Shown: positions 47,245 through 60,700, counted from the stretch's first letter. The stretch is DNA of 64,000 nucleotides from Perilla frutescens (GCA_026008535.1 BRKX01000004.1:31252501-31316500), one strand, 5' to 3'. Numbers and translations: made by a program. The notes: generated from the letters alone by a model not told the origin.

Positions 47245-50200
47245 ATGACACTCTCCAACCTGTCCTCTATTCTCAAAGATAACAAGTTAATCGGTGAAAA
47301 TTACAATGACTGGATTCGAAACCTTAATCTTGTTCTCACTGCAGAAGGACATAAATTCGTACTTGAAGAGGTATGTCCTCAGAAGCCAGATGAGAGTTCT
47401 GACGAAGTCCAAAATGTTGCATATGATAAGTGGGTTAGGTCTAATGAGATAGCACGCTATTACATTCTGGCATCCATGTCGATTGTGTTGCAACATCAAC
47501 ATGAACCTATGAAAACCGCTTATGATATCATGTACAACCTTAGGGAGCTCTTCGGTCATCAAAACCGCTCGGCACGCCATTTGGCAATGAAGAAGCTAAT
47601 GGATGCGAGGATGTCTGACTCCACACCTGTTAGGGATCACGTTCTCATGATAATGGGGTATTTATCTGAGATTGAGACCTTGGGTGGAGAGCTGGATGAT
47701 GATTCTCAAATCGACATTGTTCTTCATAGCTTGTCCTCGAGGTTTGAGCAGTTCAGGCTGAACTTTAACATGATTAAAAGGAATGTCGGCTTGAATGAAC
47801 TGCTCATGGATCTTCAGGCGACTGAGTTACTTTAAAAAGGAAATTCGGAGGCACACCTAGCTGAAAATAGGGCGTCTTCTTCCGGTACTAAAAGGAAGAA
47901 GATGAACGCACCCAAGAAAGCTGCAGAGGGGGCGCCTAAGGTGAAGAAGTCCAAGACTAAGATTCCTCCTGAGGAATTTCAGTCAAAGACAAAGTGTTTC
48001 AAGTGCGGCCAACTAGGTCACTGGAAGGCGGATTATCCTAACAAGAAGAAGAAAAAGGGTACGTCTCAATCTCTTATCGTTGAAACATGTTTAGCTACTT
48101 GTTCAACTCAGTCATGGGTAGTAGATACTGGAGCTACTGATCATGTTTGCATGTCTTTACAGGGGTTCCTGGCAAAAAGACAGCTGCGTGATGGAGAGAT
48201 TTCAGTCTACATGGGCAATGCTACGAAAGTGGCGGCAGTTGCAGTAGGAGATGTAACTTTATCTTTTAGTAGTGATAGAATTTTAGTTTTAAAGGATTGT
48301 CTTTATGTGCCTAGGTTTAGGCGAAACTTGATGTCAGTTTCTAAACTTTTAATGGATGGATATTTTATTTCTTTTGATAACAAGGTTGTTATCTTTAGTG
48401 ATAAATATTTTATCTATTCTGGCACAATGGATGGACATCTTTATTTACTTAATCCTATGCAAAACACTACGCAAATGCATTTACTGAAAACATCGGTCAT
48501 AAACCCTAACAAACGAAAAGAACCTTCGGAAATGAATCAAACCTATCTTTGGCATCTTAGGCTCGGCCATATTAACCTTAAATGGATACAAAGACTAGTA
48601 AATGATGGGCCCTTGTTTTCATTGGTCCTAGAATTGTTCCCTTTGTGTGAATCCTGTTTGAAAGGTAAAATGACCAAGCGACCCTTTAAGGATAAAGAGA
48701 ATAGATCTGAAGAGGTACTAGATTTGATTCACTCTGACTTATGTGGCCCTATGTCAGTTCAGGCTCGAGGAGGGTACGAGTATTTCATCACATTCATTGA
48801 TGATTACTCAAGGTATGGATACATATACCTGTTACGCCGCAAGTCAGAATCCTTTGAGACTTTCAAAGAATTCAGAGCGGAAGTGGAAAAACATACAAGT
48901 AAAAGTATCAAATCACTACGATCTGATCGTGGTGGTGAGTACTTCTCGAATGAATTTAGGGACTACTTAGCAGAGAATGGGATTACATCCCAGTTAACTG
49001 CGCTGGGACCGCCACAGCAGAACGGCGTGGCAGAGAGAAGGAACAGAACATTGTTAGAGATGGTTAGATCGATGATGAGCTATTCAGATCTGTCCATTTC
49101 ATTTTGGGGATATGCCTTGGAAACGGCAGCCTATATTCTTAACGTGGTTCCATCAAAATCAGTCCCATCTACGCCCACAGAACTTTGGACTGGACGAAAG
49201 CCCAGTCTTGGTCATTTTCAGATTTGGGGTAGTCCAGCACATGTGCTGGATAAGGAAGCTGATAAGCTAGCACCACGTACGGATGTTAGACTGTTTGTTG
49301 GATATCCCAAAGGAACGAAAGGTGGTTTATTTTATAGTCCTAAAGATCAGAAGATCATTATGAGTACCAATGCTCGATTCTTAGAGGAAGACTATGTGAT
49401 AAATCACAGGCCAAGAAGTGAAATAGTACTCGAGAAACTTCGAGGGAAAAATTCGAATCTGACACCAACAGTACAAGAAGAGGAACCACAAATTACTACA
49501 CAACGTGTCACAGAAGTACAGGAACTGCCTCGTCGCAGTGGGAGGGTTGTACGCCAACCTAACAGATTCATTGGTTTGGGTGAATCTTCAGATTTCCCCG
49601 AAGGACTAATGAATTGGATCCCAGGACCTACGACGAAGCGATCCAAGACAAAGATGCAAATTCTTGGAAAATTGCAATGGAGTCTGAGATTGGATCTATG
49701 GATCACAATCAAGTTTGGGAGCTTGTAGAACCACAAGATGGGGTAAAACCCATTGGGTGTAAGTGGGTTTACAAACGTAAGAGAGAAGATGACGGGAAGG
49801 TTGAAACCTTCAAGGCAAGATTGGTGGCAAAAGGGTACACTCAGAAAGAAGGGATCGATTATGAGGAAACCTTCTCGCCGGTAGCCATGCTTAAGTCAAT
49901 CTGGATTCTCTTGTCTATTGCCGCTAATTTGGATTATGAGATTTGGCAGATGGATGTTAAGACGGCTTTCCTAAATGGAAGTCTGGAGGAAAACATCCAC
50001 ATGAAGCAACCAGAGGGTTTCATTTCTAAAGGCCAAGAGTACTTAGTGTGCAAGCTTAAGAGATCCATTTATGGACTTAAGCAGGCGTCAAGGTCTTGGA
50101 ACATCCGGTTTGATGAGGTTATCCAGTCATATGGATTCATGCAATGTCCGGATGAGAGCTGTGTGTACAAGAAGAGTGACGGAAACGTGGTGGCTTTCCT

Positions 50201-51197
50201 CGTGCTATATGTTGATGATATCTTACTTATTAGAAACAGTAAGAAGGTATTATCTAACATAAGGGTATGGTTGTCCATGCAGTTCGATATGAAAGATCTA
50301 GGAGAAGCCGGACACGTCCTTGGCATCAAGATAATTCGAGATCGCCAGAAAAGGATGTTGTGCTTATCCCAGGTGATATATATCGACACAGTGCTAGCTA
50401 AGTTTAACATGCAGGATTCCAAGAAAGGTTTTATACCTTTCAGGCATGAAATTTATCTATCCAAGGATATGTGTCCCCACACACAGGCTGAGATAGATGA
50501 GATGAAGGGAATTCTATATGCTTCGGCTGTGGGAAGCCTTATGTATGCTATGCTATGCACTAGACCTGATATATGCTATGCAGTCGGCATGGTAAGCAGA
50601 TATCAGTCTAACCCTGGACAAGGTCACTGGACTGCGGTTAAGAATATACTCAAGTACCTAAAAAGGACTTGAGATTATATGCTGGTATACCGCTCTGATA
50701 GTCTAGTACCGTTGGGTTACACGGACTCGGATTTTTAATTCGATAAAGATCAGAGTAAATCTACCTCAGGCTATGTGTTTATCTTGGGAGATGGAGCCAT
50801 TGCATGGAGGAGCATAAAGCAGAAATGCATTGCGGATTCCACCATGGAGGCCGAATATGTAGCTATCTCTGAGGCTGCAAAAGAGGCCGTCTGGCTTAAG
50901 AGCTTCTTGTTGGACTTGAGCGTGGTTCCTGATTTGCCTAAGAGTATCACGGTATATTGTGATAACTTGGGTACAGTGGCAAATTCAAAGGAACCCAGAG
51001 CCCATAAGACAAGTAAACACATAGAGAGAAAGTACCATCTTATACGAGAAATCGTTAAGAGAGGAGATGTGGCAGTGGTCAAGATTGCATCGGAGGACAA
51101 TTTAGCTGATCTATTCACGAAGACCCTTCAAGCTAAGAAATTTTACGGTCACGTGGAGAAAATGGGAGTGAGATGCAGACTCGGGGTTGCCGTTTGA
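47245..51197 (+). pseudogene. copia-1 gag-pol polyprotein, broken
   Basis: Start chosen at 47245 (MTLSNLSSIL) because it aligns with the usual Gag start. Gag runs to an in-frame TAA at 47833. A CCHC knuckle at 47995-48036 has its last Cys replaced by Tyr. The protease DTG is at 48124-48132. The HHCC pre-integrase domain (about 48550-48680) precedes an integrase core with all three acids (HSDLCGP near 48736, RSDRGGE near 48921, AERRNRT near 49030). One frameshift lies between about 49600 and 49730. RT has YVDD near 50208, then TGA at 50670 and TAA near 50737. RNase H follows to 51197 with AEY and YCDN motifs. gag and pol share one frame up to the shift. The few lesions suggest a moderately young dead copy. 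Confidence 0.9.
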
Positions 51198-51261
51198 GTT
51201 TTTAGTTAGAGTTGGAGAGTTAGCCAGTTTGTTTTATATTTGAAAGACATGCTTCAAGTAT

Positions 51262-51272
51262 AAGTGGGATAT
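51262..51272 (+). promoter_or_regulatory. Purine-rich tract of copia-1
   Basis: AAGTGGGATAT-like sequence immediately before the 3' LTR start TGTTGG (51273). Confidence 0.55.
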
Positions 51273-54200
51273 TGTTGGTTTTGTATACTAGAAGACCTGT
51301 CTTTTGTATACTTTATTGATAATGGTTTTATGATGATATAGAATGAATACAATTGCAGTCACTGTTTGCATTTAAATTATTATATTTACATTCATGCTGT
51401 AGCAACCCACTTCTACGTGATTTAAATTATTAAATTATTTAATTGCTTTAAGTTTGAGTTTTAATTTATATGATAATGCTCGATAGAATTAGAAGGACTT
51501 AAGGGAGTCCGATATTGCGCCCTAGTATAGAAAAGAAAATTTAGAACTTAAACTTGGCCTTATAATTATTATTTGAGTTTGTTTAAATATTTTTGAATTT
51601 ATTTCGAAATAGAAAGAATTTATTTTACATTTGGATTTTGGGCTAGTATATTTATTTTATTTGGCTTTTCCTTAAGAGTCTAGAAATTAGAGTTTTGATA
51701 TCAAAATATCATACCTTTGAAATTATATGGGGGAAAGCATTTAAAAAATAATAATAATAATTAATAAATATCATATCTATCTTTATCTAAATGGTAGAAG
51801 CTTCCCAATCCCTATCTCAAAGCAAATAAAATAAAAGGGGACATTCATTATTTCCTTCACTCACCCTCTCTCATGATCGATCCATCTCTCTCAATCGCTC
51901 CTCTCTCTATTCTCCTCAAGCCCTCTCCCACACACACACTTTCGTCCATCTCTCTCTTTCTCTTCCCAAAGTCTTGAAGTGAAAATTACACACACACAAG
52001 CTCCCTCACGTTGAGCTCTCTTCTCCAACAAGGTAATTTTCGTTGCTCTTTTCTTTTCTTGTTCCTTTGGTGTGGATTGATGTTGTTGGAGGTTTGAGAA
52101 GGTTGGGATGTTGTAGTGAGGGCTCCATAGAAGTAAAATTGGAGGTGTTGGTTCTCTTGACTAATTGTGAATTGTCTTGTTCTACCTTCTTCATTTCTTT
52201 AGAAATATGAGCATGGATTGATTGTTGACATCATATCATTTTTTTTTAGGTTGAGTTTGATATATTATAGAACCCTAAATTATAGTTTAAGATCAAGTAG
52301 ATTTAATGGTAGAAACCAAAGAGGAAATTCTCATTCCAAAAATCTGTTTTCGTGAACAGCACATGTGCCCCTGTTTCAATCGAAAATCTGCTTTTGTGCA
52401 GTGATTTCTGGACACCCACACCTTTACATACTTGTAGGTGCTTGTCTTAGCTTTCATTTGAAACTTGAATCGGGTTAATACGAATTTTGTAGACGAAGTT
52501 ACAACCCTTTTACCAAAACCTGTCAGTTTTCCGAACAGGTTGATTTTGTTAATTTAATTCGACTTTTTATACCTTTTAATGTCAGAATTTGGGAATGTGT
52601 ATTTGAAGAACATATTTAGATATATGTCTTAGGATTCTGTGGAACTTCGAATTTCTTGATTTGGATTTTTAGTTGATGAGATATGGGCGTTTTACTAAAA
52701 CTGCTACATGAGACGAAAAAACAGGGGAGTTGAGTTCAAGTTAGGAATTAAGGATTGAAATTGGGGGGTTTTTATTTCTGGCCTGTTCTCATTGTGGTTG
52801 GCAAGAAGAGGAAATAAAAGTAGAAGAAGAAGAGGGAGAAAAGAAGATTGTCGCTAGGCATTTCAATTCGTTAAAATGGGGATTTGTTTTATTTCCAAGT
52901 CTAGACGTGTATATATAAAGAAGAATGAGTGGGTTTAGTTGCAATTTGAGTCATCTTATTTGAATTGTTTCCATAAATTATTTTTCAACCTAGTTCTAAT
53001 TTTGGGAAATAATTTGATTAGTTCACAATTTATGTAAATTCGAAAATTATTCTAGAAGCCTTTAAGAATTTAAAATTTTTATCCCAAAATTTTTATGAAC
53101 CGATAAGTTAACCTAATATTTTGTAAATTAATTATATAGGCATGTTCTTGATGATTTTCAGATTTATTAAGATTATTATTTTTTTTATTAGGTGCGGCGC
53201 AATTAGGACCCTCGTCCAGTTTGTAATTCTCTGTTCAATCTTACGTGTTCTTTACTCAGGTGGGTAAATCTCTGATTTAAAGTTGTGTTTTGAAATGGAT
53301 CACATTATTATTTACGAAAGTATATGATATATGTGCTTTTGAGAAAGAAAAATGTTTTAATCCTGCTTGAATTTGTCGTGGATGGAATATGGATAAGAAT
53401 AGCGTTTCGTACGCATCAGAAAGTGTAATGCACGCACTTAGAGCGTGGCTTACACAACTGAAGAGGTATGTCCTGTGCATAGTGTGATATATCCGAACAG
53501 AAGAAGTACCCTAAATCCATTGTTCCTGCGATTTAAATTCAGTTGGATAAATAGAAAGAAATGCCCATGATCCCCCACCACTGAGTACGTTTTTAGAGTA
53601 CTCACCCCCTTTTTTTTAAGGTTTTCAGGTCAGTGAGCTTGGAGCATCGTGAAAGAAATGGGGTGGCTACGCTTTTGATGTTTTGGATATGTAACTCAAA
53701 TATTTGGGATTTGCTGTTTAAGTAATCTATTTTGAGCCTAAAACTTTGTGGTTAATGATGTTTGAACTAACTTAAATCAGTAGCTAAATATTATGATTTT
53801 GTTTATTATGAATTTTATGATCTAGAACTTATATGTTTTATTTTTCCAATCAGAAATTAAATTATGTTTATAATGAAAAATTAAATTATGAATTTCAACA
53901 TAAGCAGATATTTTCTTTTAAATGATGCAACTCATTTTTCTTTCATATGGCATTTCTAGCATGAAAATAGAAAAAAAAATGTATACTAAAATTATTATTA
54001 TTGTTAATCGTTTTCCGCTTTAAAGAATAAAAATAGTAATATTTTAAATTATAGAATTTAGGGTGTTACACATGCTCACTATACTTGCATTGTAGATGAT
54101 ATGGTGTGGGTAAACACGCGGTTAGATCATATCATCGGTTCCTTGTAATGTATTAAAAGGCTCACGGTTTAGATGGCACTAAACCTGCTATCGGTATGCC

Positions 54201-55373
54201 GTAGAATAATCCGATAGTTAGTTTGTCTTGACTAACTGATTATTCTAATACACGGTCAAGTGTATTCAGGAGGATCTACTTAGGATTCTATTCTCTATTC
54301 TGACCTTAAATGAGAGAATAAGAATCCACAGAGTTCGGGTTCTTAACCCCTATATGTTGGCGGACATATACGTGTAGTGTTTGCAGCTTTGATTTATCAA
54401 AGGGTGAGATTCTTTCATAGGATCAATAATCTCGATATCTTGGGTTGTGACATTTACACTTATGATGGGTCGTGCAATATGTAGGGGCACCATGTTCTGG
54501 TGCGCCAGGTTGATGGTGTTCCCTTGAGGAAATGCAAGTTCATGCTGAAACCCTGCAGGTGGAATTTATTCCGTGCATGAGTAAAGCTTGTGTGGTACTA
54601 CTCAAGGAAAAGATATTAATTGATTATAGTTGTCAGAAGCTTACATAATTAATTAATGGGCATTATATCTTAAACATGGGGAATGGCTGGACTAAAGGAG
54701 AAAGCATATCCGAAATATGTATTAAATTGGTAGGTCAGTATTATTTCTTTAGTGGAATAAAAATAATACTTAATTTATTTAATTATATCCTAAGTTTATT
54801 GGATATTCGATATTAAATAAATTAATGGGCCAATTTAATATTCTTCTAGATCCCTGTTGTAGCCCAAAAAGAGACTGAATTGGATTGGAGATAGAACAAG
54901 AGATAGAGATAGAATTCCAGTCCAACTGGGACACTAATTTCGTCCACCCGCTAATAAATAAGAGGGTGGAGGGCACGAAATTAACATAAAAAAATATCAG
55001 CCCTCTCGTGTTCTCTTGACCTCCATAGATTCCATACTGATCTAGTAGATTTCATCCCACCCTGAAACTAGATTCATTCCGGGAATACAACAGAAGATCA
55101 AGGAGTGGAATAACATTAGTGGGCGCCAATTTCATCATACACAACAACAATATTAGATCTTTAATCTTGTCCTCAACCCGTCGTTTAATTTGTAAGTCGT
55201 TTTTCGATTTCTATGTTTCCGCTTTAGTAGAATTATTTAAACCGGATTTGCATGTTAATTGAACTCGGTTAATTAAAACATATGAGATGCATGAATTTAT
55301 GATCTACATGAAATTAGGATTAATGAACATCCAATTAGATCCTGCGGTGGTTCAATTCGAAAAAACCCCAACA
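51273..55373 (+). repeat. 3' LTR of copia-1, interrupted
   Basis: 51273-51397 and 54071-55373 form one LTR of about 1.4 kb. Ends TGTTGG and CCCCAACA. A GGATTATTTAAACCGG segment close to the 3' end is shared with the 5' LTR. Confidence 0.85.
51398..54070 (+). mobile_element. Solo LTR inside the copia-1 3' LTR
   Basis: 2,673 bp, TGTAGCAACCCAC...TTAGGGTGTTACA, with a perfect 5-bp duplication CATGC (51393-51397 and 54071-54075). The terminal words resemble chromovirus LTRs such as the one at 9722, but the body differs. No internal domain. CT-rich sequence at 51850-52000 is a likely 5'-UTR part. It postdates copia-1. Confidence 0.85.
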
Positions 55374-55600
55374 CACACGACTTCTGGATCGAGGTTGGGT
55401 CATACAACAGAAGATCTTGGAGTGGATAACATGAAAAATGGAAGAGTTGTAGATTTTATATCTATATCTTCTCAATGGTGTTTCTTCAATTGTAAGATAA
55501 TCGATAATCTCAATTTTTCGCTGCACATGAGGTTTAGATTCAGTTTTAGCATGCAATGGGATGTGAGATTGTTTTGGTAAAAATGTTTTATTCAATCAAC
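55374..55600 (+). repeat. LTR-derived fragment
   Basis: Contains ATACAACAGAAGATCTTGGAGTGGAT, which echoes the LTR block near 55085, placed just beyond the 3' LTR. It is probably a rearranged piece of a related copia LTR. No coding signal. Confidence 0.4.
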
Positions 55601-56161
55601 AGTTAGTCTTGTATACTGGAAGACTTGTCTTTATATACATTCTACAATGTTTTATTTGACGATATAGATTGAATAATTATTGTAGTCACTATGTACATTT
55701 ACTTATTGTTATATTTATCTGCCAGTTCCATATACTTGCATTGTAGATGATATAGTGTGGGTATACACATGGTGAAGATTATATCATCGAATTCCTCATA
55801 ATTTATTAAAAGGCTCACGGCTTAGATGGTCCTGAACCCACCATCGGTACACCGTAGAATAATCTGATAGTTTATCTTGACTAGCTGATTATTCTAGTAC
55901 ACTGGTTTGTATATTGAAGAGGATCACGATAGGATACTATTCTCTATTCTGACCTTAAGTGAGAGAATAAAGATCCACAGAGTTCGGGTTCTTAACCCAT
56001 ATATATTGACGGACATATATATGGTATGTTATTGCTTTAATTTATCAATGAGTGAGATTCTCAGATAGGATCAACAATCTCGATATCTTAGGCAGTATCA
56101 TTTACATATATGATGGGTCTTGTAATATATATGTCCACTGTGTCCTAGTGCGCCAGGTTAA
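55601..56161 (+). repeat. Diverged copia LTR fragment (related to the copia-1 LTR)
   Basis: Begins TTAGTCTTGTATACTGGAAG, parallel to the copia-1 LTR start, and follows that LTR through AAAAGGCTCACGG, ACCGTAGAATAATCTGATAG and the TCTCGATATCTTAGG block to GTGCGCCAGGTTA. It diverges clearly from copia-1, so it comes from another family member. Confidence 0.75.
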
Positions 56162-56164
56162 ATA

Positions 56165-56408
56165 GCTTGTTCCTTGAGTAGTACCACACAAGCTCTATCA
56201 TGTACGGAATAAATTCCACCTATAGGGTTTCACATGAACTTTGTGCTTCCTCAATGGAACATCATTAACCTGGCACACCAGGACACAGTGGCCATATATA
56301 TTGCATGACCCATCATATATGTAAATGCTATTGCCTAAAATATCGAGGTTGTTGATTCTATCAAAGAATCTCACTCATTGATAAATCCAAGCAACAACAC
56401 AATATATA
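56165..56408 (-). repeat. Inverted copia LTR fragment
   Basis: The reverse complement of the middle of the same LTR family: TTGAGTAGTACCACACAAGC, GGAATAAATTCCACC, TGGCACACCAGGACAC and GAGATT-type blocks run backwards. With 56010-56161 it forms inverted arms of about 145-150 bp. Confidence 0.75.
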
Positions 56409-56409
56409 A

Positions 56410-56810
56410 GAAGCTCCGGAGCCAGACGACTTTCTTTGCAGCCTCAGAAGCATCTACATATTCAGCTTCTATGGTGGAGTCAGCTATGCATTTTTGCTTG
56501 ATGCTCCTCCATGAAATGGCTCTGCCTCCTAAGGTAAACAAATAGCCTAAGGTAGATTTACTCTGATCTTTATCAGATTGAAAATCTTAGTCCGTATAAC
56601 CTAAAGGCATGAGACTATTAGTGTAATATACCAGTATATAATCTCGAGTCCTCTTCAGGTACTTTGGAATATTCTTTACTGCATTCCAGTGTTTTTGACT
56701 AGGGTTAGACTGATATCTGCTTACCATGCCGACTGCATAGTAAATATCAAGCCTAGTACATAACATAGTGTTAGTGCCACCATCATGCACTAAGTATTTA
56801 GGTTGTTGAA
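56410..56810 (-). pseudogene. copia RT/RNase H fragment, minus strand
   Basis: On the minus strand it reads the end of RT (MLCTRLDIYYAVGMVSRYQSN, NAVKNIPKYLKRT) and then the start of RNase H (GYTD) and its AEY region (from about 56470 down). It is closely related to copia-1 pol but in opposite orientation, and is cut off by the SIRE-type LTR on its 5' side. Confidence 0.75.
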
Positions 56811-56821
56811 TTGACGAGATA

Positions 56822-57670
56822 TGTTCGACAAAGTGCGCCTGGGTATGTCCCACGAAGTTTTGTTTTCCGCTATGCAAGAAAAGAAGAACAGTTGGTGAAC
56901 TGTTCCAGAGTATGTCCCAGACAGAATCAGGGACACTCTATTTATTGCAGTTTCCTTGTTGGAAAGATCTTGCGCCAAACCAGTTTGGAAGGTCAAGATA
57001 GATTCATTTTACTGCCTTGTAGTGTAGATCCGGTGCTGAATTAACCCTCCTACACTTGGGAAGTATCTTCACACGTTTGGAAGGCCACAAACCACTTACC
57101 ATGTTGGCGGCGGATGGAGATCAATGCCTATATGAAGACCGAATTGAGGAGCAATTGGTGCCACTGTCATTTTGTTTAGATTCTAGTGTTAGAATCAGTT
57201 TGTGGTCATTTTTGTAACTAGTAGTTGTTCATTAAAACGTTCAATGTGATAGACTAGTTTTGAGTGTTTACGAGTGAAACACGTGAGGAAATTTTTATTC
57301 CGTTTTGTACGCAATCTCGGGAGAGATTGTAAGTTGTAGTCATGGGTAGCTAGAGGGACTCTAGTGTCACGGTTGTAAGGGGATCTTACAAATTTCGGCT
57401 AGCGAAAGAGTTTGAGGAGAAGAATGGGCGACATAAGGCGGGAGGCTTGTATGTGTAAGATCCTTAATACCCTCTTTGAAGGAGTAACAGTTGAAACTTC
57501 AAGTTTGGGCGCAATCCCCCCAGAGTAGGTTGGTTGAACTGAACTGGGTTACCATCTTGTGCGTTTTTACTGCTTTATTCTTTTATGTTCTTGCATCTGT
57601 CCCACACATATCGTAGAACATATTTTAAGCAGATAACTAAAATACGAATTGCACCGATTATCGTTTTTCA
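56822..57670 (+). repeat. 5' LTR of a SIRE-type copia element
   Basis: The right boundary is firm: TTTTTCA followed by AT and the primer site. The left boundary is inferred from the TGTTCGAC start where the minus-strand copia fragment stops. That gives about 850 bp. No target duplication can be checked because the right end lies outside the window. Confidence 0.55.
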
Positions 57671-57672
57671 AT

Positions 57673-57689
57673 TGGCACCAGAGCGGGTT
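57673..57689 (+). promoter_or_regulatory. Primer-binding site of the SIRE-type element
   Basis: TGGCACCAGAGCGGGTT, two bases after the LTR. It is a variant of the TGGTATCAGAGCGGGT site used by SIRE/Maximus elements. Confidence 0.75.
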
Positions 57690-57749
57690 GCCTGTATTCA
57701 GGGTTGATCTTGGGGTATTAATCCGTGTTCTTATGTTGTTTTTGCCGAG

Positions 57750-60700
57750 ATGGACTCGATGAAAGAAGGAGCCTCGACGGTGCGACCTCCGCTCCTTGAT
57801 GGCAATAACTATGCCTATTGGAAAGCTCGTATGACATCTTTCATGCGCTCAATTGATGAGCGTGCCTGGAAGATGGTGACGGAAGGGTGGAAGCTTCCTA
57901 CCAAGAGAGATGAGAAAGGCAAAGTGGTGCTGAACCCAGAAGAAGAGTATGACGATGCTGATTATCAGATCATGGGGCTGAATGCTAAAGCCATGAACGC
58001 CATCTTCTCTGCAGTGGACATGAACGTGTTCAAACTCATCTCCACATGTGACAAGGCAAATGATGCATAGGATATCCTTCAGACTACTTTCGAAGGAACG
58101 AGTAGTATTCGTGCATCTCGTATGCAGCTCCTTACTACTAGATTTGAAAACATTCGAATGGATGAAGGTGAAAAGCTGGCTAATTTCAACGCCAAGATTT
58201 GTGACATAGCTAATGAAAGCTTTGCACTTGGTGATGCCATATCTGAGGAGAAACTTGTGCGGAAAGTTCTACGATCTCTTCCCAAGAGATTCGCATATAA
58301 AGTCACGGTGATCGAAGAGGCTAAGGACATGAGCAAGATGAAGTTACAGGAGCTGATGGGGTCCCTGAGGACTTTTGAGATGGGACTAACAAATGAAGAG
58401 ACAATTCAGAAGAAAAGCATAGCTTTTCAAGCCGGCTCCAGTTCTGATGTGCCGAGTAATGTCCCTGACAAACAGGATCTGGCTGAGTCAATTGTCTTGC
58501 TGACAAAGAATTTCTCAAAATTTGTCAAACGTTATGAAAAGTCTTCACAGAACAATTCTGTCAAGAACAGATTCTCCAAATCTCAAAGAACTAAAGATGA
58601 AGATCCCAGTGAAGAAAAACTCAAGGACGTCAAGTGTAGAGAATGTGGTGGTCTTGAGCACTATCAAGCCAAATGTGCGAACACCCTAAAGAAGAAGAAT
58701 AGATCCTACAGTTCCACTCTTAGTGAAAGTGATGCTCCAGATGATAGTGGGAGTGATGAAGAATGCGTGAGCAATCATATTGCTTTCATGACACATTCTC
58801 ATAAAGAACCTGTGCCTAATTCTGTCTCTGACAGTCAGAATGACAATGGTTCAGAATGCAGTGACGATGAAGAATTCACTGAAGAGACTGCCATTGAAGC
58901 ATATAAAAAGCTTCATTAGAGCTGGGCTATCGTGGTTAAAGTTAATGAAGGGCTGATGAAAGAGAATGATGATCTTATTAAAGAGAGAGATAGTCTGTCC
59001 ATGCACCTAAATGAATTGCAGAATGATCTTCATCAATCCAGAAACAATTCTCACTCTCAGAATGGTGAATTGATTCATCTAAAGAAGCTCGTCAAGATGA
59101 TGAATTATGGATAATCTCAGCTCGATGACATCTTTTCTAAAGGAAAAAGTCCGCAGGACCATACAGGACTTGGATACACTAGTGGAAAGTTCTTTGATCA
59201 TTTTTGTCAAGGACAAACATCTGGCACGCATGGTGAATCTGTTCCAGAACCTGACTCTAAACCAGAGATCAAGCAGCCACAGCCACAAAAGTCTCAGCCT
59301 CAAAAGATTGGAGTTGTCTGCCACTACTGTGAAAAGCCTGGTCACATTCAACCATATTGTAGGTACTACATCAATGATCTCAGAAGAATGAGGGGGAAAG
59401 GTCGATCTCAGAATGACCTGAATTTCAGAAGACAAACTGTGCGGAACAGATCCTGGCACAATCACAGGAACTATGTTGTTCAAACAACCCTCAATATTCA
59501 TGCAAAGAGCAGCTGGTACTTTGACAGCGGATGCTTGCGACACATGACTGGAGATGCCAGTATGCTGACGAATATCCAAAAAGATTGTTCTTATCAATCT
59601 GTTACTTTTGGAGACGGTGTCAAGGGAAGAGTACTTGGCCGTGGTCATCTAAATGTTGAAGGGATGCCCAACTTGGAGGATGTTCTGCTTGTTGAAGGAC
59701 TGAAAGCTAACTTAATTAGGATAAGTCAACTCTGCGATCAAGGCCTCTTGGTTCATTTTACTAGAGATAAATGTCTTGTGAAGAACAAAGAATGTGTGCT
59801 GCTGATGGATGGAGACAGATCAAGGGACAATTGTTACCTTCTCAACATAAAAGGTAATTGTTTCGGAACTCAACTTGATGAAGCAAACATATGGCATGAA
59901 AATCTTGGCCATGTGAGTTACAGAAACATACAACGTCTCATGAAGAGAGAAGCTGTGAATGGAGTCCCGAAGTTTGATATTGATCGTGGCAAAATTTGTG
60001 GACCGTGTCAAATGGGGAAACAGATTCATTCATAACATAAATCTGTTAAGAAGATTACCACCTCAAAAGTTTTGGAGCTGTTGCATATGGACTTGATGGG
60101 GCCTGTTCAAACTGAAAGTATTGGATGAAAGAAGTTTATTTTTGTATGTGTGGATGACTTCACACGATTCACATGGGTTGAGTTCCTTAGAGATAAGGGA
60201 GAAACCTTTGAGACATTCAAGACTCTATGTCTCAAGCTTGAAGTGGAGAAAGCAACAACTGTGATGAGAATTCGAAGTGATCACGGTCGTGAATTTGAAA
60301 ATGTTTATTTCAAATGTTTTTGTGAAAAAAGAGGTATTGCTCAGGAGTTTTCTGCACCAAAAACGCCTCAACAAAATGGTGTTGTTAAGAGGAAAAATCG
60401 GACTCTTCAAGAAATGAGCCGAGTCATGTTGAAGGCAAAATCTGTCCCAGTCAACTTATGGGCAGAAGTTGTAAACACAGCGTGTCATGTTATCAATCAG
60501 GTGTATTTCAGAACCAAGACCAGAGTCACTTCCTATGAGCTGTGGAAAGGGAAGAAACCAAATTTAAAGTACTTACATATCTTCGACAGTACGTGCTACA
60601 TGTTAAGAGACCGAGAGCAGCTTGGCAAGTTTGATACCAAAGGAGATGAATACATTTTTCTCGGGTACTCAAGGAATAGTCGGGCCTATTGAGTGTACAA

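Larger units (their letters stand above)
43827..55373 (+). mobile_element. Ty1/copia retrotransposon (copia-1), 5' truncated, with nested solo LTR
   Basis: Order: truncated 5' LTR (to 44907), primer site, 2.3-kb leader, gag-pol in copia order (gag, protease, integrase, RT, RNase H), purine-rich tract, 3' LTR 51273-55373 interrupted by a 2.7-kb solo LTR. The LTR ends TGTTGG...CCAACA are standard. The pol order integrase before RT proves copia. The lineage within copia was not settled by eye. Confidence 0.9.
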
